From positions 1,200,183 through 1,264,182 of the forward strand of contig KE546978.1 in assembly GCA_000442125.1 (NCBI GenBank): a DNA stretch of 64,000 bases, read 5' to 3'. Within the stretch, counting starts at the first letter, position 1, and every line of letters begins with the position of its first letter. This DNA comes from Opeltia flavorubescens. Taxonomy: Eukaryota; Ascomycota; Lecanoromycetes; Teloschistales; Teloschistaceae. Positions 48,841 to 63,980 of the stretch are shown in pieces. The notes under the pieces were generated by a model. That model worked only from the letters and a program-made list of their open reading frames with translations, did not search any database and had not been told where the DNA came from. A program made the position numbers and the translations under genes.

Positions 48841-49599
48841 AGAGTTTAATAAATATAATTATAAAATTTTTTTTTTATAATTAATTTTATTGTTTAATTA
48901 TTTTTAATATTAAATAATTTTTTATAATATTTAAATAATATTATTTTATTTATTTATTTAATAATTATAAATATTAATAAAAAATCTTTTAATTATAGTT
49001 TTTATATTATTATTAACTATAATTTTTATTTATTAAATATATTAAATAATATTAATAATATTATATTTATTAGAATAATTAATAAAATAAATTTTTTTTT
49101 TATAATTATTAATATTTTTATTATTTATATAATATTTATTTTTATATTATTAATATTTTATTATTATTTTATTATAATTTGTAATTTATAAAAAAAAATT
49201 AATTTAATTTTATACTTTTTTAAAAAGTTTATTTATATATATTTTTTTTTAAACTTTAATATTAGCGAATATTTAATAAAATCTAATAAAAAAACTTTAT
49301 AAAAATATTTTTTTTATATATTTTTTAGTAGTAGTAGTAGTAATAATAGATTTTTTAATAATAATTTTAATTTTTATAATAATTTTATATTTTTATATCG
49401 TTAATTAACTTTAAATAAATTCTATTATATTATTTTATTTTTTTAAAAAAAATTTTTTAAAGAATTAAAGTATTTAAATAATTTTTAAATAATAAACTTT
49501 TATATAAATAAATAATAAATCTAATTCGATATTTATAATATCTAAATATTTTTAAAATATATATTTATATTTTTTAAATCTATTTTTTTTATAATAAAT

Positions 49600-49720
49600 T
49601 TGATAAAAAAAGGGTCCAGTTTATATAAAAATTTGATTTCTACCCGTTTATTTATTAGCTGCAAGCTATATTTTAGAAGCGAGGAATATTAAAATTCAGT
49701 TATAATTTATAATTAGGATA
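49600..49720. other. Patch with retained CA/TG dinucleotides
   Basis: Within the RIP block, this stretch keeps three CA and three TG in about 120 bases (GGTCCAGTTT, GCTGCAAGC, ATTCAGTT). It may be single-copy or a later arrival. No gene is seen. Confidence 0.5.
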
Positions 49721-52700
49721 ATATAGTCGATTTCGTATATAATAATATATAAAATAGTTTAATTTAAAATATTTAATAAATATATTTTAAAATTATTAAA
49801 ATTTTAAAATTTAAAGTAATATTAATTAAATTATTAATTATAAAAAGTTTTTACTAATAATTTAATTAAATATAATAAAAGCTTATTAATAAAGCTAATA
49901 GCTAATAAAACCTTTAATCTATAATCGTTTTAATTTTAAAGAATAACTATTTTTTTATTATTTAATTAAAGCGATTTTATTATTTTATCGACGCGTATTT
50001 TAATATAGACGATAATATAAAGCTATTATTTTTTTTTAATTCTTTTCTAGAAATAATATATATAAAATATCGTAATTCTCTTTTAGTTATAGATTATATA
50101 GTTAAATATTTAAAAAAACCTTTATTTAAATTACTACTTATATATTTTAATTATCGATTAAAAGTTAATTATTATTTTATAATATTTGTTTCTATTAATT
50201 TTTTAAACCGATATTTAAAAATATAAACTACTAGATTTTATTAATAGTAATATATACTATATTATCTATCTAATTAAAATAAAAAAAACTTAATTAGATT
50301 TTTTATTTTAAACGCCTTCTTTTAAACGGATTTAAATTATTATTTTAGTTTTATCGAATTTATTATTCTTTATTTATTATACCCTTTTTTAGATTTTATA
50401 AAAGGCTTTTATTATATTTCCGTTATTTTCTACTATATTTATTACTACCTACTATACGTTTTTATAATATTTTTCCTCTTTTTTTTTATTATCCTCGCCT
50501 TTAATCTAGCGATTATTTAAAAATAAATAAAACGATAAAATTAGCTATTAATACTACTTTAAATTCTTTTAGCGCTATATTTATTATATAAAATCCGATA
50601 GGTTAAATCGGAGCTATAAAAGTTTAAAAAATTAGTTAATTATATTTTTAAACTATTTAATATATTTTTTAAAAATATTAAAAATAAATTAAAATAGGAA
50701 AAAATTCTAATAAAAAATATAATAGAGTTAAATAATAATACTAAAATTATCTTTATAAATACTAGTATAAATAAAATTTTAAAATAAAATTTAATAATAT
50801 TAAATAATAATAATAAAATTACTTTAATAAATTCTAGTTAAAATAATACTTTAATATTATTTTTTAACGATAATAAAATTCCTTTAATAAATTCTAATTA
50901 GAATAAAATTCTAATATTATTATTTTCCGAGTTAAGTAATAATAAAGATATTTTTTTTTTATAATAGAAGTTTAATATATTTAAATATTAGTTTAATTAG
51001 AATTTAAAAGTTTATAATAATAAAAAAAATTTTATATAACTTTTATAAATTAAAATAGAAATTTATAATATATTTTATAGTACTTTTTAAAGAATTTTTT
51101 AATATAATAGAAAAAAATTTAATAATAGCTGGATAATTATAAGAAATTTTAATATTTAAATAGAATTTTATTTTTTAAAACTTTTTTATTTATTAGAAAA
51201 TATTTACTTTTATTATAAAGTTTATTAATATTTTAAAAAATATATAATAATAGGTTTATAAATTCGAATAAAATATTAATATTATTATTTTAATAAAATT
51301 ATACCGCGGTATATATAAATTCTAAAAAATTATTTTATTAAAAAGCTAAATTATATATTTCAATTAATTAATAAAAATATTTTTATAATAAAAAAAAAGC
51401 GATTAAAAAGATTTTTTATTATTTAATAAATAAAATTAATAAAAAAAATAAATATAATTAAAATAACTCGGTATTTTATAATATTTTAATTAATTATAAT
51501 AATATTTTCTCTTTTATTAACGAGGCTATTATTATTAATTATAAATATAATATTTAATTAACCTTTTATATAATAAAAAAAGTAAAATATTTAATTTTAA
51601 ATATATTTTTTAAAAAAAATAACGCTTTTAAATTTATATAAATATATATAATTAATAATAATTAAAAAATATATAAATAGCGTTTAAAATTAAATTATAA
51701 TTAAATTATAGTAAATATTCGAATTTTATAATCGTTTTAAAATATTATAAAAGAGATTAATTTATATATTATAATATATATTTATATAAAATAGCGAATC
51801 GAATAATTAATAAATTTTAATCTAATTTTATATTTAATATAATATAACCTTTTTATAGTTTAAAAAGAATTATATAATAAATCTATATTAAATAAAATCG
51901 CTGCGTTTATAATAATATCTAATAATAATAGTATTTTTCGGCGCTTTAATAAATATATTTTTATTTAATAAATTTATAATAGTATTTTATAGTAGATTTT
52001 CTTTTAATATTCTTTTTATATATTTTTAAAATATTTCCTTTTATTCTTTTATAATAAGTAAAGCTAAAATAAAAATATATTTTTTTATAATTTTAAAGGC
52101 TATTATAAATTATAAATAAAGCGGTATATTTATAATCGGCCGGAAAATAATAAAACTAAAGACCTTTTTAATAATAAAAATAAAGGTAATATTATAAATA
52201 AACTCGCTAGCGATAATAATTAATATAATTGAATAAATTAATATATCGAAATTAAATAAAGCTAGTATAATAAAAATAAAAAAGATAAAAATAATAAAAA
52301 TTAAAAAATAGAGAATCTTAAAATAATATTAGTATATAAAAAAGGAAAATTTAAATAAATTACTTAAAAATAGCTTTATTATTATATAATATAAATATAT
52401 TTATATTCCCGCGATATATTTATAACGATTTCGTTATATAATTATTATATTTTAATATATATTTTATATAATTAATTTATATATTAAAAACGTTCTAGTA
52501 AATTTTATTATTTATTATATTTTAATCGGTTTTTTTAATATTTTATTATTAATATTACGGTTTATATTAAATTTAATAATTTTATTTATATTTATTAAAA
52601 TTAGTAAAACTTTTATATTAACTTTTATAATAGCTTTATAAATTATTTAAAGTAAAAATATAAACTAAAAAATATCGAAAGTAAAATAACTATTTTACTT

Positions 52701-53375
52701 TCTAGTTATTATAATAGTCTATAATATATAAAAGTTCGGAAATAAAATACCGTCGTTTTAATTTATAATTTTAATAAATTTTTTTTTTATTATTTTTATT
52801 TATAACCTCGATTAAAAAAAAATTAAAAAAAATATTTATCCTAATTAAATATTTAAATAATAATTAGATTTTATTAATTATATATTTTAATTAAAATTTT
52901 AAAAGCTAATATAAAACTTTATAAAAAAATATATTATAAATAAATACCGCGGTTATATATATATTATCGAATTTTAAAAAAAAGGTTTTTTTTATATTTA
53001 TATTTTAATTATTCTAAATTCTTTTAATTATTTTAATTTAAATAATATTAATAATACCGTTTAAATTATTATTCTCGATTTTAATAAAAATACTAATTTT
53101 TTTAAATAAATAAAATAGTATATAATCTATAAAAATTATAAAAATAAAATCGATAATTTTTATAAAAATATAAATAAACGATATATAAAGTTTTTTTTTC
53201 AATTAGAAATTAATATTTCTAATTTAAACTACTTTAACGGCTTTTTTTAATATTACCGGCCTATTCGAAAGTTTATAAAAGGAACGTTATAGAATAATAT
53301 ATAGATAATATTTTATAACTAATATCTATTTATAAAATTCCGTATCTATATTAATATTATTACGGTACTAGTATA

Positions 53376-53605
53376 TATAATTCAAAAAATAATATATAGA
53401 TTTGAAATAATAGTTTTTTTATAATATTCGTTTAATAATTAGTTCTATATAAAAAATCTATAAATATAATTTATATATCTATTTAATAATAAATTTTTTT
53501 TTTATTTTTTATTTTTTTTATATATAATATTTTATATATTATATACTTTAATAATTTAAATCTATATATTTTCTAAATTAATTCTTTTAACCTTATAATA
53601 ATATA
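53376..53605. repeat. Left direct repeat of the second element
   Basis: Starts TATAATTCAAAAAATAATA and continues through TATAATATTCGTTTAATAA to TTATAATAA. The right copy carries T or A where this one has C or G. Confidence 0.7.
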
Positions 53606-56600
53606 TTATACTATTTATTTAATTAGTATTTATTTTATAAAAAAAATAAATTATAATCTTTTTAAAAAAACTTTTATTTATTTTTTAAAAATTTATAACG
53701 AATTTAAAAAGGTTTTTAATAAAATTAAAATTTTTAATCTAATTTAATTACTTTAAAATTCTATTTTTAGTAATTATAATAATATAATTATTTTTTATTT
53801 TTTATAATAACTTATTAATTATTATAAATAAATTATAATTAAAATTTTTAAATTTATTTATATCGGGTATAAATATATTAAATTTTTATTAATTATTTAA
53901 ACCGATTTTTAATATTTATATATTAAATATTATTAAATTACTATATAATTAATAGCTATATAGAATAAATTATTTAAAAAATAAATATTTAAAATTACTA
54001 CTACTATTATTATATAAAAAATATTTAAATAGTTTAATTTTAAAATTTTTAAAAAAGATTATATTAAATTCTATAGCTAGTATTAATAAATAAACGCTAA
54101 TTTTTTAATTAATTATAATTATTATAAAATAGAATATAATTAAATATAATATATTTATTTATTTATTTTTAATATTATTAATTTAATTATTTTATTTTAT
54201 ATTTAAAACTTTAAAATTAATAATATTAAAAATATTAAAAAATAATTAAAATTAATTTTTAATAATTTAAATTATAAAATTAATATTTAAATTAAATTAA
54301 AATATTTATAATAAAAGAATAAATTTTTTTTAAAATATTTAATTTTTTTTATAAAATTTATATTTATTATTAAAATTAATAAAAATTTTAAATATTATTA
54401 TTTAATTTATAATTTAAACCGCGAGTTTAATAATTATTTAATTATTTTATTTTTTTTTATTAGTTATTAAATTATATAAAAATATATTTTTAAAATTATA
54501 AACTATTATATTAATTATTAATTTTAGAATTTATAATATAATAAAATTTCTAGTAATTAACGCTTTAATAGTAATAATTAATAATTAATTTTTATTTTTA
54601 TTATTACTATTATTATTATTATTAAAGCTATTATTAAAGCTATTATTATTATTAATTATAATAAAAATACTATAAATATATTAATATTTACTTTTAATAA
54701 AAAATTTAAAATTAATAAAAAATAATAATATTTTATTTTTAAAGTTTATATATATTATAAATAATATTTTATTAATATTTTTTATATTTATTTAATTATT
54801 TATAATAATTATCGCGTATAATATAACTAATTTTTTTTTTTAAATATAAAATTTATAATAAAATTAAAAAATATTTAATTTTTAGATTAAATTATTTTTA
54901 AAAATTTTTAAAAATTTTTTTTTTATAAATTATTTATATAATTAATAATAAATTTATAAAATTCGAAATTAATAAATTTTTATTAATTATAATAAAATTC
55001 CGTATAAATAATTCTATACTTTTTATTTATATAATAATTAATAATAAAAATTTTATTATTAATTTTATTAATTAAATCTATATATATAATAATTATTTTT
55101 ATTTTTACTATTTAAAATATAATAAAATTTTTTATTTTATTAATAGCGAGTCTATTTTTTATATTAAATATTATTATTCTATTTTTATTTATTTAAAGAA
55201 TTTTATTAAATTAATTTTTTTTTATAATATTTAAATTAAATTATTTAGTAATTATTAAATATATTTAATTAAATAAATATAATTTTATAATTAATTAAAA
55301 AAAAAATTTTTTTATATTTAAAAATAATTATTATTATTAAAATTATTTAAAAAATTCTATTAATTAAACCGAAAATAAAAATTAAAATATATTTAAATTT
55401 ATTTATAAAAAACTATTTATTTAATTATTTAACGTTTTAAAATTTTTTTTAAAATTTTTAAATATTAAATAAATAGACTCGATATTTTTTATATTTTTTA
55501 TATATAATTTAAATAAAAAATTTATTATTTTTTTAATAATAAATATTAATAAATATTTAAAAAAATTTAAATTTTTATAATTTATATATATTTAAAAGCT
55601 TTAAACTTTATTTTATTTAATAATTTATATTAAAATTATAAAAAATAATTATAATTATATAAATTATAAACTAATTAATTATATATTAATAATAATATTA
55701 TTTTTTAATATTATTAAAGTTTTTATTAATAAATTTAAAATAAACTTTTAGTTTTTTTATTTTATTAATTATTATAATTTTTTAAAAATTTTTTTAAAAT
55801 AAATAACTAAAATATTTTTTAAAAAATATTTTTATAATTATAAAATTAAATTAATAAAAGATATATTTTTATTTAAAAAGTTTTTTTATAATATAAANTA
55901 TAATAAATTAATTATATTTTAAAAAATTTTTAAAAAAAATTTTAATAAAAAATTTATTTATAATAATTTTTTAAATATTTTATTTTTAATATTATTTATT
56001 AAAAAATTTAAAAAAAATTTTTAATTTTATATTAATTATTATAAATTTAATATTATTATTAAAAAAAATTATTATTNTATTTTTTTATTATAAAAAATTT
56101 TAAATTTTTTATATAAAATTAAAATTTTAATTAAATTAAATATTATTATTATTTTTAATAGATTTTAAATTATTAAAAATTATAAATAAAAAATAATAAT
56201 ATAAATTTATTATAATTTATTTAAATAATTAATATTATTATTTAAATTATTTAATAATTTAAATTTTTTTTAAAAATATATTAATAATATTTTTTATAAA
56301 TATTTTAATATTTTTTATATTATTTATATTAATTATATTTTTATCTATAATAATAATTTAAAAAAATATAAATAATATATTTAAAAAATATTAATAATAA
56401 TTAAAAATATTAATTTATAAATAAATATTATTAAATATAAATNTTATATTATTTAAATTAAATATTTTAATTTTATTATTACTATAAAAAATTTTAAAAT
56501 AAATTTTATAAAAATTAAAATTATTTAAAATTAAAATAAGCTTTAAAATATTAAAAAAATATTATTTTTTAATAAATTTATTAATTTTTATTAATATTTT

Positions 56601-59047
56601 ATTAAAAATTTTATTTTTATTATTAAATNTTTTTATAATTTTATATATAAAAATATTTTTTTTTAATAAATTATTATTTATTAATATATTTTTAATATTT
56701 TAAAAAAAGTTTTTATTTTAAATATAATTTTAATTAATTATAATTTTAATAAAAAAAATATTATAAAAATTAATANTTTTAATATTATTATTAAAAAAAT
56801 ATTTTTTTAATATAATAATAATAAATTTTTTAAATTTATTATTTATTTTTTTTATAAAATAATTTTATAATAAATTAATTATAAAATTTATAATAAAAAA
56901 TTTTTAATAATTATTTAATATTTAAAATAATAAAAATCCGAATTTAAAAAAATATTAAATATTTTTATTATTTTTATTAATTATAAAAACTTTAAATATT
57001 TTATATTTATTAAAATTTTTAATTATTAATAAATTTAATAAATTTAATTTTTTTTTTATTTTAATTTTAAAATTAAATATTATTTAAATTATTAAAATAT
57101 TAAATTTAATATTTTAATTTAATATATTAATAATTTTTTTAAAAAAAAAAATTTATATTTAAAATATTAAAAATAAATTTTTATTAAATTTAAATTAATA
57201 ATTANTATTATTTTTATAAAAATTATTAATAATTTAAATTTAAAATTTAAAAATATTTTTAATATTTTTAAAATTTTTAATAATAAAAATAATAATTATT
57301 TATATTTTTTAAAAAATTTTATTATTAAAATTTTTTAAAATAATTTTTTTATATAAAAAATATTTAAATTTTTTTATAATAAAATTATATACTTTAAATA
57401 TATTTTTTTAATAAAATATAAAAAATAAAATAAATTTTTATATTATTAAAATTATTTATTTATTTTTAATTTTAAATTTTTAAAAAATTATTTTTATTAA
57501 TTATATTATAATTAATTTATTATAAATATTTTAAAAAAATTAAAATTTATAAATTATTATATTAGAATTATAATTANTTTAAAAATTATAAATATATAAT
57601 ATATTATATTTAAAATTATTATTTTTATATTAAAAATAAATTTAAATAGAAATTTAAAATTAATATATTAAATTTTTATTTATATTTATTTAATATTAAT
57701 ATAATATTTTAATAAATTTTATTATTAAATAATTTTAAAATAATAAAAATAATATAATTATAATAATAATAAANTATTTATTAAAAATATTTTATTATAT
57801 ATTTTATTATAAAATTAATAATATTAAAAAATTTATTAAATTATTTAAAAATTATATTTAAAAAATTTATAATTTATTTAAAAATATTATTTTTAATTAA
57901 AATATTTTATTTATAAATTAATTTTAAAAAANTATTTATAAAAAAATTTAAATATTTAAAAATTTTTTTAATATTTTTTATTTTAAAATTAATAATTAAA
58001 TTAAATATTTAAATATTAATATAAAATAATAATTTTAAAATTATATTATTTATTTATAAAATAATTAAATTAAATAATTATTAATTATTAAATTTAATAT
58101 TAATAATTATATTTTTAAAATTATTATAATAAATTTATTTTTTATTAATTATAAATTTTATTATTAAATAAATTTTAAACCTTTTAATATTTTTAATTTA
58201 AATATTTTTTATAAAAAAACTAATATAATAAATAAATTTATTAATATTATAAAAAAAATTATTAAATATTTTTATTTTAAAATAATATTAATATAAATTA
58301 AATATATTAAATAAATTAATAATAGCCGCGCGCTAGTATTAAAATTTAATATTAATAATTTTATTTAATTTAATATTTATAATATTAAAATATATAAATT
58401 TTTAAAAAAACTAAATTATAAATATAAAAAACTTTATTTTATATTTAAAATTATTAATTTTTATATTTATTATTTAAAATTACTTTTAAAATTATATATT
58501 TATTTTATTTTTAATATAATTTTATTAAAATTTATTATTAATAATTTTTATTTAAAATAAATAATTTTATTATTATTATTTATAAAAATTAATAATAAAA
58601 GAAATATTAATTAAAATATATTTTAAATTTTTTATATTAATATAATTAATTATATTATTAAATTAAATAAAAAAATTATAATATATTATAATTAATTTTT
58701 ATTAAAAATTTTATTAATATTAAATATTTATTAATTATTTTTTATATTTAATATTTTTATAAACTTTTAAAATTTTATATTTAAATTTATTATTAAATAA
58801 TAATTTTAATATTATATTTTATATTANATTCTATTTATTATAATATTATAATTAAAATAAATAATTATTAAAATATATAATTATTATAAATTTAAAATAA
58901 TACTATTTTATATATTTTAAAAATATATTTTTATTTNAAAATCGCGAATTTAAATTAATAATAAAATTTTATTTTAAATTTATATAAAAAAATATAAAAA
59001 TAATATTTTAATTATTAAAATTTTTTTTAAATTTTTTTAAAAAATTN

Positions 59048-59162
59048 TATAATTTAAAAAATAATATATAAATTTAAAATAATAATTTTTTTATAATATT
59101 TATTTAATAATTAATTTTATATAAAAAACTTATAAATATAATTTATATATTTATTTAATAAT

Positions 59163-59193
<31 letters not shown>

Positions 59194-59271
59194 TATTTTA
59201 TATATTATTTATTTTAATAATTTAAATTTATAAATTTTTTAAACCAATTTTTTTAATTTTATAATAAATAT
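59048..59271. repeat. Right direct repeat of the second element
   Basis: Starts TATAATTTAAAAAATAATA and matches 53,376-53,605 apart from C/T and G/A differences and a longer poly-T near 59,163-59,187. Confidence 0.7.
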
Positions 59272-62200
59272 TAAAGTTTATATTTTATTAAAATCGATAA
59301 ATTATTTTTATAAATATATTTATAAAAAAAGCGATTTTATTAATAATTAAATTATATTTATTAAAAAAATAGATTTATAATATTCTAATAGTATATAAAA
59401 TAATAAAATATTTATTAATAAAATTATATCCTTTTAATTAAAGAAATAAATAGAATTATATAAAATTTATTAAAAAATTTTGAATTTATTAATAGAAAAT
59501 TTTAAATTTTTAATATAATATTTTATAATTTATTTAAAAAATAAATAATATATAATTTTTAATTTTAAAACGAAAATAACGGCGGTTTTAATATATAAAA
59601 AAAACTTTTATTAAATAGTTTTAACCGAATTTTTCGCTATAAATTAATAAATAAAAAAAATAAAAAAATAAAAATTATAATAACTATAGTAAATAAAAGG
59701 TTAAAAAATCGACCTACGCGAATATTTTTACTATAATTTTCTATAGGCGTTTATTTAGAACTAAAGTTATAAAAAATAAAAAATTCGCTAATAAGAATAT
59801 ATAATAGAATATATCTATTTTATAAATTTTAAATCCGGCGATTTCTTTTATATATAGTATTTATTTATATATAAAAAAGGTATAATATTTTTTAATAATT
59901 TTAAAACTGTTTTTATTTTTATTTTTAATAAGAAAAGTAATAGGATTAAATAGAAATTAAAAGAATAAAAAAAAGTGTATATAATTTTTATTCTAGCTAG
60001 TAATAATCGGGAATAGTATAATTATATATAAAAGGTAATAGAAATTTAAATTATTATAGTAATATTTTAAAGTTTTTTTATAATAAAATTTATAGAATAT
60101 AGTCTAATTAAATCTATACGTTTATAAAGTTTTTTTAAAAATGGATAAGTTTATTACTATATTAAATCCGTTCTAATTTTATTATAAAATTATAATTAAA
60201 AGTCGTTTTTTAATATATTTTATTATATAATCTAAACTTTTAAAAAATTATAAAGGGATTATTATTTAGAAATATAATAAACTTTTTATTATTTCTAATA
60301 ATAATTTAAATAATTTTTAAAATTATAATAAATAAATAGTTTTATATTTAATAGAAATTTTTTTAAATCGAATAATTTAATTAAAAAAATTTTATATATA
60401 AATCGATTTTAATTTACTAGCTTTTATAATTTAATTTAATAAATTTTTAATAAAATTTAATCGATTAATATAGAAATAAAAATAATTAATAGTAATATAA
60501 AAAATAATAGAATTTAAATAAATTAAATTTAATTATAATTAATAAATTATTATAAAAATTATTATAAAAGCGGTTATTAATAATAAATTCTTTAATAAAT
60601 ATTTTAATTATATAAATATAAACTTTAACCTTTTTTTTTTAAATAGTTTTAGCGATATTAGTAAAATTTTTATATAAAATACTATTATAATTAAATTCCG
60701 CTCGTTTTTAAAAAATAATAAAATTATTTTTATTATTATTTTTTCTAATATTATATTAATTCTATTTAATAGCGGTTAAATTATTTATAATATATTTTAA
60801 ATTCTATTAAATTTAACGTTTAATAGTATTTATAAAATTAAAAAAAATATAATAAAAATAGAACTTTTTTATAAAACCGATTTAATTTTTTAAAATAAAT
60901 CGATAATATAATAAAAATAGAATTTTATAATTATTAGCCGGATTTTCTATAATTTAATAAAAATTAAATCTAATATTTTATTTATAAAAAAAGTAGTCTA
61001 TTTTTATAATAATTTCTATTAATATTTGCCTATATATTTTAATATAAGCCCTAATTTAATAATATAAATATATTTATAAAATTTTCTTTTTTAAAAAAAT
61101 ATTTATATTCTATAGCTAATAATTAATATATAACTTTATAACTTTTTATTAAATATATAAAGCTGTTTTAATATAGAGAAATTTATTTTAAAAATATTAA
61201 AAATAAATAATACTAATACTTTTATTATAAATAAACCTGGTATTAAAAAGGCGCTATAAAAATATAAATTGGTTTTAAAAAATACCGTAAATAGTTTAAT
61301 TAAAATTATTTATTTAAATTTTATTAATTTTAATAATAATAATAACTATTTAAAAAAACGAGCTATTTTTATTATAGCGAATATCGATATATTAAAAATT
61401 AATAATAGTTATATAGATTCGATAAAAAACGAGTTATATTTTAAATATAATTAAAATTAGATATTAAAAAAGATATTAAAAAAAAAATTCGGTTTTAAAT
61501 ATTTCTATAATTTTAATAAAGCTTTTTTTTTATTATATATTTTTTATTTTAAAATTAATATATTTATTATATTTTTATAAAATATTAGCGCTCTAATTAT
61601 ATATAATAATATTTATATAAAATTTATATATATTAATTAATAAATATTAAAAGCTAAAATTATTAATAATAGGTATTTTAATACGGAAATTTTTATACTA
61701 TATATACTATTAAATAAAAAAAATAATAAAATTTTAAAAGAAAAAAAAAATAGAATTTTTTATTTATTTAAATATATTTAGTTTTTTATTTAAATTATAT
61801 TCGCTATAATAATTAATAAAATATAAAATTAATTATTAAAATATATCGGATTGGATTTATAAACTCGCGAGATTTTTATTTATAATTAGGTTTATATTAA
61901 AGTTTTTTGAGTAATTAAAACGGTAAATTTTTATATTATTATTTTTAATAAATTTATTAATTTATTTTATATAATTCGGAATAAATAATAGATTTATATA
62001 TTACTACTATCTATAAAATAATTTAGGTAAAAAACGAGTAGTTAAATATATAATAATAGAAACGGAATTTATATATAAAATTAAAAATAGTTATATTTAA
62101 TATTTAAATATTCGAATAAATATATTAAAACGAGATTATTTTTAGTTTATATTTTAAAAATAGTTAAAAACCTTTAAAATAATCTAAAATTTATAATATA

Positions 62201-63980
62201 AAAAGTATATATATATATATATATAATCGAACTTTTATAATAAAATTAGAAAAATATAATAAATTTATAGCGAAAAAATAGTAAAATAATATTATAAATA
62301 TAAAAAATAATTATATTAAAATTTAAATTTTATATAATATTTTATAATTTATACTATTATATAATATTATTTTTATTAAAAATCTTTAATATATATATAA
62401 AAAAAATTATCGTTAATTTAAAAAACTTTTATAATTATATATTTTTTTTATATACAAAACGCTTTATTTATATATTTTATATTTTTAATAATCGCTAATT
62501 AAAACGAGTTAAATACCGATTATTTACTATTAAATATAAATTTTAAAATTTAAGATCGCTATATTTTATAAAATTAACCGGGCTATTATTATATTAGCTA
62601 AAGTTTTAAATATTATATTTAATTTATAAATTAATATTTATTAAAAGCTTTTAATCGTTTATTAATTCGATACTCGCGGTAATAAAAAATAATAAAAAAT
62701 TTAGGGCGAGTAATAAATTTCGATTAATAACCGCAGTTAAAACTATTAATAAACGATAATAACTATTATATAAATTGAAAAAAAAGTTTTAAAAAGGAAA
62801 AAATTAAATAAAAAAAACTAATTTTTAAAATATTTTATTAATAGATCTAAATTAAAAACCCGATTTTAATTTTTTAAATAAAAAGTAATAATTTAAACTC
62901 GAAAATTTAAAGAAAATACTAATATATAAATATATATAAAAATAAACTATAAAAAGATTTAATAATAACGGCGGACTTTTAATTATAAAATAAAATTATT
63001 TTTAAAATAATAATAATAGTATTAAAATAATATTAAAAAATAAATTATTATATATTAAATTTATTAATTTTATTCGAAATTATATAATAGAATATTTTTA
63101 TTTAAATTTAAACTCGACGAAATTTTTTAAATTAATAAACCTATTATAAATATTTTATAAATATAATTTTTAAAAATCTCTAAAATTTATAAATTAAAAG
63201 TAAAAACTTTTTAGTTTCGATTTTATAAAATATTTTAGATTTTTAAATAATTATATAAAGTTTTAAATAATTTATAATATAATAATATTATTTATTTTTA
63301 ATAATTTTTAAAAAATAAAAATTTTTAATTCGTTTTATTAATTATTTAAAAAACGTTAATAATATTTTAATTTATTTATACTAGCGGCTATTTTATATAA
63401 AAAATTATTAAAAAGTAAATATAAAAAATTATATATAAAATAAAAAAATAAACTATTTTATTTATTATATAAAAAAATAAAAAATAAATAATTAAATAAT
63501 AAAATACTAATAAATATTTACAACTAAATTTATTAAATAATTTATATTTCGAACTATTATATAAAAAAAAACCGCCGCGTTTAATTTTATCTAGAAAATT
63601 AAACTTTAAATTATTAATTTAATTAAAATAATAGCGGTTTTTTATTTTTTTAATTTTTAAAATTTTTAAATATTTTTTTAAATCTTTATTTTTTTTAATT
63701 ATTTTTATAATTTTAATAGTATTACGGTTATTATTATTTTAAAAATCGATAATTTCTATAAAAAGAATTTTTTAACTATTTATATTACAAATTATACCGG
63801 TAATATAAATAGTTAAAAATTATATACTATTTTTAATAATTATATTAAAATTAATTTTATTATTAAAAATTTATTTAATTTAATTTAGAAACTAATATAA
63901 TTATTATAAAATTAAAAAAATTAATTTAAAAAATATATAAATTTAAGCTATTAAAGTAAATAATATATAAAATATTATAT

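Larger units (their letters stand above)
53376..59271. mobile_element. Second direct-repeat-flanked (LTR-like) element relic
   Basis: Direct repeats of about 230 bp begin at 53,376 and 59,048 (offset 5,672, shifting to 5,666 after a poly-T length change). The 5.4-kb interior is the most AT-rich part of the window, with under a few percent G+C. Structure suggests an LTR retrotransposon of about 5.9 kb. No domain survives well enough to set its orientation. Confidence 0.65.

Noticed and set aside
55898-59047. Regularly scattered N bases
   Set aside because: Looks like unresolved consensus calls in low-complexity A/T sequence, not a biological pattern.
61269-61454. 61-codon open frame in the AT-rich block
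   Set aside because: Made almost only of Asn, Ile, Lys, Leu and Tyr, as expected from random A/T sequence; no domain and no support for expression.
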